From: Flavobacteriales bacterium
GTDB lineage: Bacteria > Bacteroidota > Bacteroidia > Flavobacteriales_D > CANHHI01
Assembly: GCA_947460225.1 (NCBI GenBank)
Contig: CANHHI010000060.1
Coordinates: forward strand, 1 to 8,080
Length of the DNA: 8,080 nt
Direction of reading: 5' to 3'
Shown: one piece after another, positions 1 to 5,158 of the stretch
Layout: each line of letters opens with the position of its first letter
Position numbering within the stretch: position 1 is the first letter of the stretch
Translations under genes and position numbers: made by a program
Notes under the pieces: generated by a model
The model's database searches: none
What the model was told of the DNA's origin: nothing
The model's input: only the letters and a program-made list of their open reading frames with translations

Positions 1-182
1 ATATACCTGTCAAAATAAAAAACCACCCTATCTCCCCGAAAGCGTTTTTGCATGTTTCTGGGATTTGAGGCAAAAATCTTGGGCGCATTGAGGTCTTGTT
101 TACCGCCTGTGAGGGGCTGTTCTTGGGCGCAGGCAATCAAAATAAAAGCCAGCAAATAGGTTAGGTACGTTTTTTTAAACAT
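1..182 (-). CDS. Ig-like-domain lipoprotein, N-terminal part only
   Basis: The first 60 codons of a gene that continues past the left edge. The ATG is at 182-180, one base after the stop of the polyprenyl synthase gene, so translation is probably coupled. The start MFKKTYLTYLLAFILIAC is a lipoprotein signal peptide: lysines 3-4, a hydrophobic stretch at about residues 7-16, and a lipobox L-I-A-C with Cys18 as the lipidation site. The mature part begins AQEQPLTGGKQDLNAPKI, followed by a serine/asparagine-proline turn and a segment ending VVFYFDRY. From family knowledge, the TGG..D..AP start and the FD.Y segment match Bacteroidota outer-membrane lipoproteins that open with a bacterial Ig-like (Big_5) domain. 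Their function is not established. It is likely anchored in the outer membrane or periplasm. Calling it a lipoprotein is secure; the domain call rests on a short stretch. Confidence 0.72.
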   Translation of the reverse strand, partial: MFKKTYLTYLLAFILIACAQEQPLTGGKQDLNAPKIFASNPRNMQKRFRGDRVVFYFDRY

Positions 183-183
183 A

Positions 184-1134
184 TTATTTTTCTCTTTCTA
201 ACAGTTGTTGTATAAAATATTCAAGCCATTGGCTGGCTTGGTTTTTGGGCAAATGTTGCAAGGCTTGCAAAGCCTCTTGGCTATATTGCACCACCTGTGC
301 TAAATTGGCTTTGTCGGTTTCTTGCGCTTCATAAGCCTTGCGCAGGGCTGCTATTTTTTCTTGTGGGTTAGCGTAGGGCTGTTCCAAGAGCGTATTTAGG
401 GCGTTTTGCCCGATTTTTGCTTGCAAACTTAGCAATAAAAATGTTTTTTTGTGCGCCAAAATATCGCCTCCAATTTCTTTGCCAAAACCCGCTTTGCCAA
501 ACACATCTAAGTAATCATCTTGCAACTGAAAAGCCAAGCCCATATCTTCACCGAGCTTGTAAAGCGTGTTTTGTTCTTGGGTGTTTGCGCCTGCCAACCA
601 AGCCCCCATTTTCAAACTTGCCCCCACGAGCACGGCTGTTTTTTTGCGTATCATTTCCATATACTCGGCAATAGAAACGGTTTTTTGCGTTTCAAAATCC
701 ATATCCATTTGCTGACCTTCGCACACGGCAAGGGCAATTTCATTGAAAAAGCCCAGCATATTAGCCAAATCGGGGTGCTGTATTTTAGCCAATTCTTGAT
801 AGGCTAAAATCATGAGCGCATCGCCCGACAGTATGGCTACATCTCTGTTCCAGTGCGCATGCACGGTGGGTTTCCCCCGGCGCAAAGGGGCGTTATCCAT
901 CACGTCATCATGCAAAAGGGTAAAGTTATGAAATAATTCAATTGCCAAAGCCAAAGGCAAGGCTTTTTCTATATCTTTTTGAAATATTTGATATGCCAAA
1001 AGCACCAAAAATGGGCGTACCCTTTTGCCTCCTAAATCCAAGGTATAGCGAATGGGCTGGTATAATTTTTCTGGGGCGTCTGGCAGGTTTATTTTGCGCA
1101 AAGCCTCTTCAATGTGTGCTAAATATTGCTCCAT
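184..1134 (-). CDS. Polyprenyl diphosphate synthase (short-chain trans-prenyltransferase)
   Basis: Cytosolic enzyme that adds isopentenyl diphosphate units head-to-tail to an allylic diphosphate, giving farnesyl- or geranylgeranyl-type products for quinones, carotenoids or polyprenyl carriers. The 316-residue protein has the full family set: GGKRVRP at 35-41, the first aspartate-rich motif DDVMD at 76-80 followed by RR at 85-86, the second aspartate-rich motif DDYLD at 206-210, GGD at 222-224 and the KKT lysines at 229-230. Length is normal. The first motif is the compact DDxxD form, without the two-residue insert of E. coli-type FPP synthase, and Phe71 lies five residues before it. In archaeal-type GGPP synthases an aromatic residue there limits chain length, so a C15-C20 product is inferred. 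The start overlaps the end of ybeY by 16 bp and the stop lies 1 bp before the lipoprotein start. The exact product cannot be read from sequence. Confidence 0.93.
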   Translation of the reverse strand: MEQYLAHIEEALRKINLPDAPEKLYQPIRYTLDLGGKRVRPFLVLLAYQIFQKDIEKALPLALAIELFHNFTLLHDDVMDNAPLRRGKPTVHAHWNRDVAILSGDALMILAYQELAKIQHPDLANMLGFFNEIALAVCEGQQMDMDFETQKTVSIAEYMEMIRKKTAVLVGASLKMGAWLAGANTQEQNTLYKLGEDMGLAFQLQDDYLDVFGKAGFGKEIGGDILAHKKTFLLLSLQAKIGQNALNTLLEQPYANPQEKIAALRKAYEAQETDKANLAQVVQYSQEALQALQHLPKNQASQWLEYFIQQLLEREK

Positions 1135-1565
1135 AAATGTTTTATTGTGTGCAGGTAAAAATCTTCTTTTTGGCGCATTTCCGCTTCCGCTTCATCGCTG
1201 TGGTCTTGGTATTGGCATAAATGCAAAACCCCATGTATCATCACCCGACAAAGTTCATGCAGAAATGGCACTTGCAGTTCCGTGGCGTTTTCCCTTACTC
1301 GGTCTATGGAAATAAACATTTCCCCAGATATTTTTTCTTTCTCGGTGTAATCAAAAGTAATAATATCGGTGTAGGTGTCGTGGTCTAGGTGTAGCACGTT
1401 TAAGCCATGCAAATACGCATCGCTACAAAACACGTAGCGCAAGCGTTTGCAAGCAAAACCTTCATGGCTTATGCTTTGCACAATCCAAGGCAAAACAATG
1501 GCTTGATGCGCTAGTTCAAAGGCAATATCTTCGCTGTGTAAGTCAATGGGTATCTTTTTTTTCAT
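1119..1565 (-). CDS. ybeY: rRNA maturation RNase YbeY
   Basis: Metal-dependent endoribonuclease of the UPF0054 family, involved in 16S rRNA 3'-end maturation and ribosome quality control in the cytoplasm. The 148-residue protein shows the family landmarks: TDIITFDY at 66-73, the GE...I strand at 81-87, and the active-site segment HELCRVMIHGVLHLCQYQDH at 103-122. The usual zinc motif is HxxxHxxxxxH. His111 and His115 are present, but the third position (121) is Asp, with a His directly after it; as I recall, Asp here is common in Bacteroidota YbeY. Position 118 is Gln where Gly is nearly always found (usually HLxGY). The C-terminal EAEMRQKED helix is typical. The ATG at 1565 overlaps the dxr stop as ATGA, and the end overlaps the next start by 16 bp. 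The family call is firm and the frame is intact, so this is not a pseudogene. Confidence 0.9.
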   Translation of the reverse strand: MKKKIPIDLHSEDIAFELAHQAIVLPWIVQSISHEGFACKRLRYVFCSDAYLHGLNVLHLDHDTYTDIITFDYTEKEKISGEMFISIDRVRENATELQVPFLHELCRVMIHGVLHLCQYQDHSDEAEAEMRQKEDFYLHTIKHLWSNI

Positions 1566-2740
1566 GCTTTTGTGTTTTTGGCTACCCAGCTTTGGGCAAG
1601 TTCTCTGGCGTGCTTATCGCTGTTTAAATAATCCGATAAATTGGGCTTTTCTATATGCGCCACCTCGTGCATCACCGTTTCATTGAGGCGAGCAATATCC
1701 AAAAAAGCGATTTTATTTGCCAAAAAACTTGCCACGGCAATTTCATTGGCAGCGTTTAAAGCACAGGCTGTATTTCCGCCTTTTTGCATGGCATCAAAAG
1801 CCAATTTCAAACAAGAAAAAGTATCCACATCTGGGCTTTCAAAATGCAAACGGGCATAATCTTTAAAATCAAAACGTGGGAAATCCGTTTTTAAACGTGT
1901 GGGATAAGCCAATGCGTACAAAATGGGCAACTTCATATCAGGCAGTCCCATTTGGGCTTTTATACTGCCGTCTTCAAATTGCACCAAAGAATGCACAATA
2001 GACTCTGGGTGCACCACCACATCAATTTGCGCAGGGTTTAATCCAAACAGCCACTTGGCTTCTATGACTTCCAAGCCTTTGTTCATCAGCGTGGCGGAGT
2101 CTATGGTGATTTTTGCGCCCATGCTCCAATTGGGATGTTTGAGGGCATGCTGGGGCAAAATATTGTCCAATTCAGATTTTTTCTTGCCCCTAAACGGACC
2201 GCCCGAAGCCGTCAAATATATTTTTTCTATTTTGTTGTGCCACTCTCCCGCCAAACACTGAAAAATCGCCGAGTGTTCGGAATCCACGGGGTAAATATTC
2301 ACGCCTTTTTCCCGAGCTTTTTGCGTAACCAAATCCCCTGCTACCACCAAGGTTTCTTTATTGGCAAGGGCAATGTGTTTGCCGTTTTCTATGGCAGCGA
2401 GCGTGGGCTTTAAGCCAGCAAAGCCAACCATGGCGGTAAGCACCACATCAATTTGACTCATGGCAACAATTTGCAAAAGCGCATCTTCGCCTGCAAACAC
2501 TTTGACATCGGTCTGCCAAAGCGCATCTTTTACTTTTTGATATTGGCTTTCATCGGCAATCACCACGGTATTGGGATTGTATTGCAGGGCTTGTTGTATC
2601 AAAAGTTCGGCGTTTTTGCCCGCAGCAATAGCGACCAGTTCAAAGGTATCGCTGTGTGCTGCGATTACTTCCAAGGCTTGCGTGCCAATGGAACCCGTAG
2701 AACCCAAAATAGCTATTCCTTTTTTTTCCATAGACGACAT
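1562..2740 (-). CDS. dxr: 1-deoxy-D-xylulose-5-phosphate reductoisomerase
   Basis: Converts 1-deoxy-D-xylulose 5-phosphate to 2-C-methyl-D-erythritol 4-phosphate with NADPH and a divalent metal, the committed step of the MEP isoprenoid pathway and the target of fosmidomycin. With the start at 2740 the protein has 392 residues, normal for the family. Landmarks: dinucleotide-binding GSTGSIG at 13-19; LANKETLV at 125-132; metal ligands in PVDSEHSAIFQ (Asp153, Glu155) and NKGLE (Glu224); the TASGG loop at 177-181; the mobile flap HPNWSMG at 202-208; and HPESIVHS at 244-251. The frame stays open upstream to an ATG at 2878, but that extension runs antisense through the divergent phosphodiesterase gene and has no family counterpart. 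The start is therefore 2740 (MSSMEKK) or 2731 (MEKK). It leads the minus-strand cluster and ends in an ATGA overlap with ybeY. Confidence 0.96.
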   Translation of the reverse strand: MSSMEKKGIAILGSTGSIGTQALEVIAAHSDTFELVAIAAGKNAELLIQQALQYNPNTVVIADESQYQKVKDALWQTDVKVFAGEDALLQIVAMSQIDVVLTAMVGFAGLKPTLAAIENGKHIALANKETLVVAGDLVTQKAREKGVNIYPVDSEHSAIFQCLAGEWHNKIEKIYLTASGGPFRGKKKSELDNILPQHALKHPNWSMGAKITIDSATLMNKGLEVIEAKWLFGLNPAQIDVVVHPESIVHSLVQFEDGSIKAQMGLPDMKLPILYALAYPTRLKTDFPRFDFKDYARLHFESPDVDTFSCLKLAFDAMQKGGNTACALNAANEIAVASFLANKIAFLDIARLNETVMHEVAHIEKPNLSDYLNSDKHARELAQSWVAKNTKA

Positions 2741-2806
2741 AAAAATAAATCCGATTTTTTTGAAATACTGGCACACAATTATTAAATTTAGCCCAAAACA
2801 AGAAAT
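2741..2806. promoter_or_regulatory. Divergent promoter region between dxr and the phosphodiesterase gene
   Basis: These 66 AT-rich bases separate two divergent starts, so both promoters should lie here or slightly inside the genes. For the plus strand, TTTG at 2759-2762 and TAAATTTA at 2783-2790, 20 bp apart, resemble the Bacteroidota TTTG / TAnnTTTG promoter with one mismatch in the -7 box. For the minus strand, TTG at 2801-2799 and TAATTGTG at 2781-2774, 17 bp apart, also fit with one mismatch. Either match could occur by chance in AT-rich DNA. The two candidates overlap, so opposing polymerases would compete. No operator or riboswitch is visible. Confidence 0.4.
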
Positions 2807-3505
2807 ATGAATGCAAAAATACATGCACATCGTGGATTGCATAGCCAACATACCGAAAATACTTTGCCCGCTTTTCAAGCGGCAATCGCAGAGGGCGCAG
2901 ACGGCATAGAGCTAGATGTTGTGCTCACCAAAGACCATGAACTTTTGGTTTTACACGACCCCTACATTTGGGTGGACGGCAAGCTAAAAGCCATTTATAA
3001 ACACACTTTGCAAGACATTCGCAGCTGGCAACTGGATTTTTATCCGCCCACTTTGCAAGAGGTTTTTCAAGCCTTTGCAGATAGTCCGCAAGCGTTTGTG
3101 TATAACATAGAATTGAAGTACGACAACTTTTTCACGCCTTATTTTTACCCTGCCAATGTTCAAAAATATGCGTGCATAGTGCAGACTTATTTGGAAAAAT
3201 ATCTGCCCAAACAAAACATATATGTGCAAAGTTTTTCTGCCGATTTGCTCAATGAACTTGCGCTACTCATCAAACAACCGCTGGTTTTATTGAGTCATGC
3301 GCCTGTAAGTTCTGCTTTATTGCTAGAAACTTTGCAGTTTAAGCCATTCGCCTTGTCGGTGGAATGCCAGCACGTGCAAGCACAAGAGGTGCAAACCTTG
3401 CAAAAACAAAACATAGACACTTGGTGCTATACCGTGCAGGAAAAACAACAAATACCTGAACTTGAAAAAAGCGGTGTAGCGGTGGTGATTTGCGATGTGT
3501 GGTGA
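2807..3505 (+). CDS. Glycerophosphodiester phosphodiesterase (GDPD family)
   Basis: Hydrolyses glycerophosphodiesters, the deacylated phospholipid headgroups, to sn-glycerol 3-phosphate and an alcohol. The 232-residue TIM-barrel protein carries the family signature: AHRG with His8 and Arg9, the metal-binding pair ENT (Glu17-Asn18), GIELDV with Glu35 and Asp37, and the second catalytic His in LLVLHDP (His50). Further on are YNIELK (Glu102, Lys104), VQSFS, and a C-terminal W.YTV...GVAVVICD segment matching the usual barrel end. Length is typical of the compact UgpQ-like bacterial form. There is no signal peptide, so it probably acts in the cytosol on imported or internally released diesters. 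The start MNAKIHAHRG places the first strand correctly. The stop is 16 bp before the amidohydrolase start, suggesting co-transcription, though no functional link between the two is obvious. Actual substrate is unknown. Confidence 0.92.
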   Translation: MNAKIHAHRGLHSQHTENTLPAFQAAIAEGADGIELDVVLTKDHELLVLHDPYIWVDGKLKAIYKHTLQDIRSWQLDFYPPTLQEVFQAFADSPQAFVYNIELKYDNFFTPYFYPANVQKYACIVQTYLEKYLPKQNIYVQSFSADLLNELALLIKQPLVLLSHAPVSSALLLETLQFKPFALSVECQHVQAQEVQTLQKQNIDTWCYTVQEKQQIPELEKSGVAVVICDVW

Positions 3506-3521
3506 AATTTATTTTAAAACT

Positions 3522-4736
3522 ATGACAAAAACATTTTATTTCAAACATTTGACAGGCTATTTATTCATTTTTATTTTAGCCAAACAAAACTTGATTGCCC
3601 AAAATTTGCTACTCAAAGACGTTCAAATTTTAAGCATCAATCAAGCTACACTTTCTAAACCCACACAGGTTTATGTGGAAAATGGCGTGGTGCAATATAT
3701 TGGCAATAAACCCATAAAAACCAAAACAGACACCAAAATATATCCAGCCAAAGGGAAAATACTGACTTTCGGCATGCAAGACATGCACGTGCATTTTCCA
3801 AATAAAGACATAGATGCGGATACGTTTTTGGCATTATTCACAAAAGCGGGCGTTACGCATATACGCAGTATGCGAGGCAGTGGGTACGATATACAATTTA
3901 GACAAGATAGTTTAAAAGCAAATTATCCAAACTTGTATTTGGCAAGTCCTATTGTGGGTGCAAATACTTTTGCTAGTCGTGGGCAAATTGTTGAAAAACT
4001 GATGCGTGTAAAACAAAAAGGTTATGATTTGATTAAGGTTTTTGCTTTAAACGACACGCTAGCAGATGATTTTTTTGCCATAGCGGATAGTTTAAAATTA
4101 AAAACCGCAGGGCATTATCTTGCCAATATACCTTTGGAAAAACAAGTGCAAAACAGATATTGCATAGAACATTTAGGGGGTTATGATGTTTTGGATAGTC
4201 TGCGTTTGCGGGATATTATCACGCAACTGAAAACCCAGAAAACTTATGTTAGTCCCACTTTGTTTTGGTATTTTTTGCAATCGGGCGCATACAGTTTGAC
4301 AGAATTGGAAAATCAAGATGGTTTTTCTTTTGTACCAAAACCTATTCAAGCAAAATGGCAACAAAACTATGCTTACCCTAAGCAGGTATCAGATAGTGCC
4401 CAGCAAGCATTGGCACAAAAGCTAAATATGCTCAAACAAATGGCAGATGCAGAGGTGCTGTTGTTATTTAGCCCAGATGCTTCATCGGATTTTGCTGTAC
4501 CTGGATTTTCTATGTTTGCAGAAATGCGCTTATGGCAAAAAGCAGGTTTGAGCAATCAGCAAATTTTGCGTGCGATGATGTTAAACCCTTTGAAATACTG
4601 GCATGAAAACGCATCTATGGATATTGCAGTGGGTTCGGAGGCAAATTTCCTTTTGCTGTCTAAAAACCCCTTGCAAGACCTTAACGCTTTGCAAAATATA
4701 GACGCAATTATTGTGAATGGAAGAGTTATGGAGTGA
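3522..4736 (+). CDS. Exported metal-dependent amidohydrolase (imidazolonepropionase-like)
   Basis: A 404-residue protein of the amidohydrolase superfamily. Such enzymes hydrolyse C-N or similar bonds with one or two metals in a TIM barrel; the substrate here is unknown. Metal ligands are visible in order: MHVH (His89, His91) after the GMQD entry, Lys172 in LIKVF as a possible carboxylated bridge, His198 in AGHYL, His217 in IEHLGGY, and Asp319 in FSPDASS. The C-terminal NPLKYW and AIIVNGRVME are the usual return to the small beta domain. The start at 3522 is preferred over an in-frame ATG at 3495 because it puts a lysine (Lys3) and a hydrophobic core GYLFIFILA at the front of a signal peptide ending near LIAQ (about residues 24-27). 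This suggests periplasmic location. Base composition is distinctly more AT-rich than the flanking genes, which may indicate later acquisition. The 3495 start would overlap the upstream gene by 11 bp. Confidence 0.87.
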   Translation: MTKTFYFKHLTGYLFIFILAKQNLIAQNLLLKDVQILSINQATLSKPTQVYVENGVVQYIGNKPIKTKTDTKIYPAKGKILTFGMQDMHVHFPNKDIDADTFLALFTKAGVTHIRSMRGSGYDIQFRQDSLKANYPNLYLASPIVGANTFASRGQIVEKLMRVKQKGYDLIKVFALNDTLADDFFAIADSLKLKTAGHYLANIPLEKQVQNRYCIEHLGGYDVLDSLRLRDIITQLKTQKTYVSPTLFWYFLQSGAYSLTELENQDGFSFVPKPIQAKWQQNYAYPKQVSDSAQQALAQKLNMLKQMADAEVLLLFSPDASSDFAVPGFSMFAEMRLWQKAGLSNQQILRAMMLNPLKYWHENASMDIAVGSEANFLLLSKNPLQDLNALQNIDAIIVNGRVME

Positions 4737-4780
4737 TTAAATCCTCTATCCGCCAAAAAAATCATTTTTTCAAAAAATTT

Positions 4781-4818
4781 ACGGACATTACCTGTTTTAA
4801 TCCGTGCTACGCACGGGC
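4781..4818 (+). repeat. Family A hairpin repeat, copy A1
   Basis: Left outer copy of the hairpin 1 - TTTTAATC - hairpin 2 - GGC repeat. Hairpin 2 is perfect (CCGTGC-TAC-GCACGG). Hairpin 1 (4782-4794) is degraded: two of its five pairs are lost compared with copies A2 and A3. Bases 4784-4818 match the reverse complement of 5079-5113 at 33 of 35 positions, making the outer inverted repeat of the intergenic cluster. Confidence 0.8.
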
Positions 4819-4826
4819 GTTTTTTT
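4802..4826 (+). terminator. Probable intrinsic terminator made from a family A hairpin
   Basis: CCGTGC at 4802-4807 pairs perfectly with GCACGG at 4811-4816 around a TAC loop. After a three-base GCG spacer comes a run of seven T at 4820-4826. This is the form of a rho-independent terminator, 66 bases after the amidohydrolase stop, so it probably ends the phosphodiesterase-amidohydrolase transcript. The hairpin is also hairpin 2 of repeat A1. The other family A copies lack this T run. Confidence 0.5.
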
Positions 4827-4837
4827 CAATGTTTGTG

Positions 4838-4861
4838 TAGGGGCGTATGGCATACGCCCCC
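4838..4861. repeat. Family B palindrome, copy B1
   Basis: GGGGCGTATG at 4840-4849 and CATACGCCCC at 4851-4860 form a perfect 10-bp inverted repeat around one central base, preceded by GTGTA. It is the most complete of four related palindromes in this gap. Confidence 0.75.
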
Positions 4862-4909
4862 ATTGTGTGCGTGATGTTTTATGGCGCATCTTTATGGCGT
4901 GTTTATTTT

Positions 4910-4934
4910 GGGCGTATGCAATACGCCCCTACGT
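4910..4934. repeat. Family B palindrome, copy B2
   Basis: GGGCGTAT at 4910-4917 pairs with ATACGCCC at 4921-4928 around GCA. It is followed by CTACGTG, a flank that recurs directly after B4. Confidence 0.75.
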
Positions 4935-4954
4935 GGGTTATTCGGTGTAAGAAA

Positions 4955-4978
4955 GGGCAGAAAATTTTCCGCCCCTAC
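4955..4978. repeat. Family B palindrome, copy B3 with a different stem
   Basis: GGGCAGAAAA (4955-4964) pairs with TTTTCCGCCC (4965-4974) apart from one A/C mismatch (4959/4970), then CTAC. The outer GGGC...GCCCCTAC matches the other B copies, but the inner stem is GAAAA/TTTTC instead of GTAT/ATAC. Both arms have changed together, so pairing is kept. Confidence 0.65.
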
Positions 4979-5017
4979 CAGACATTGTCTGTTTTAATCT
5001 GCGCCTTTGGCGCAGGC
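4978..5017 (+). repeat. Family A hairpin repeat, copy A2
   Basis: Complete copy in the middle of the gap. Hairpin 1 is CAGAC-ATT-GTCTG (4979-4991), then TTTTAAT, then hairpin 2 CTGCGCC-TTT-GGCGCAG (4999-5015), then GC. Both stems are perfect. Hairpin 1 matches A3, but hairpin 2 has a different stem from A1 and A3. It begins directly at the end of B3. Confidence 0.8.
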
Positions 5018-5039
5018 GATGTAATCAATATGTATTTCT

Positions 5040-5064
5040 GGGCGTATGCCATGCACCCCTACGT
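5040..5064. repeat. Family B palindrome, copy B4 (decayed)
   Basis: GGGCGTAT (5040-5047) faces ATGCACCC (5051-5058). Two transitions relative to B2 leave one mismatch and one G-T pair. The flank CTACGTG is identical to that of B2. It appears to be an older copy. Confidence 0.6.
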
Positions 5065-5065
5065 G

Positions 5066-5116
5066 TTGCGTGTATTTTGCCCGTGCGTAGCACGGATTAA
5101 AACAGACAATGTCTGG
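5066..5116 (-). repeat. Family A hairpin repeat, copy A3
   Basis: Minus-strand copy forming the right arm of the cluster. Read on the minus strand: hairpin 1 CAGAC-ATT-GTCTG (5115-5103), TTTTAAT, hairpin 2 CCGTGC-TAC-GCACGG (5095-5081), GGC, then a tail GGCAAAATACACGCAA that recurs with two changes after hairpin 2 of copy A4. The shared tail shows that the family A unit is longer than its two hairpins, roughly 50 bp. Confidence 0.8.
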
Positions 5117-5132
5117 TTTGGGAAAAAAGTTT

Positions 5133-5140
5133 TATCTTTG
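5133..5140 (+). promoter_or_regulatory. Probable valS promoter -7 box
   Basis: TATCTTTG is a perfect match to the Bacteroidota housekeeping -7 consensus TAnnTTTG. It lies 18 bases before the valS ATG, implying a leader of only about a dozen bases. The expected -33 position, about 20 bases further left, falls at the end of repeat A3 and has no TTTG or TTG. A TTTG at 5117-5120 is closer than usual (12 bp). Confidence 0.55.
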
Positions 5141-5158
5141 TAGCAAAATTTTGTCCAA

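Larger units (their letters stand above)
4784..5113. repeat. 330-bp composite repeat island with 35-bp terminal inverted repeats
   Basis: This block fills most of the 422-bp gap between the amidohydrolase and valS. Its ends, 4784-4818 and 5079-5113, are inverted repeats that differ only at two adjacent positions. Inside lie a third family A copy (A2) and four copies of a second palindrome (B1-B4). No convincing gene is present: the open frame at 4847-5143 is made of repeat units and resembles no protein family. No target-site duplication is visible next to the outer arms. It may be a non-autonomous MITE-like element or a site where short palindromic repeats have accumulated in each other. Confidence 0.7.

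Noticed and set aside
2741..2878. N-terminal extension of dxr by 46 residues from an ATG at 2878
   Set aside because: It runs antisense through the start of the phosphodiesterase gene, has no DXR family counterpart, and would place the GSTGSIG nucleotide-binding motif about 46 residues too deep.
3495..3521. Earlier amidohydrolase start at 3495
   Set aside because: It overlaps the upstream stop and adds MCGEIYFKT in front of a good signal peptide; the start at 3522 gives a normal export signal.
4755..4780. AT-only hairpin (A and T runs) after the amidohydrolase gene as the terminator
   Set aside because: The pairing is only A with T and is weak; the GC-rich hairpin with seven T at 4802-4826 is a much better terminator.
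4781..5116. CRISPR array
   Set aside because: The repeats occur in both orientations, belong to two families, have irregular spacing and vary in their stems; no cas gene is nearby.
4781..5116. Integron attC sites
   Set aside because: There is no integrase, no cassette genes and no recognisable RYYYAAC core; the flanking gene is essential valS rather than a cassette.
4847..5143. 98-residue open frame inside the repeat island
   Set aside because: It is built from A and B palindromes, with repeated WAYAMHPY-like pieces arising from the repeats, and shows no recognisable domain.
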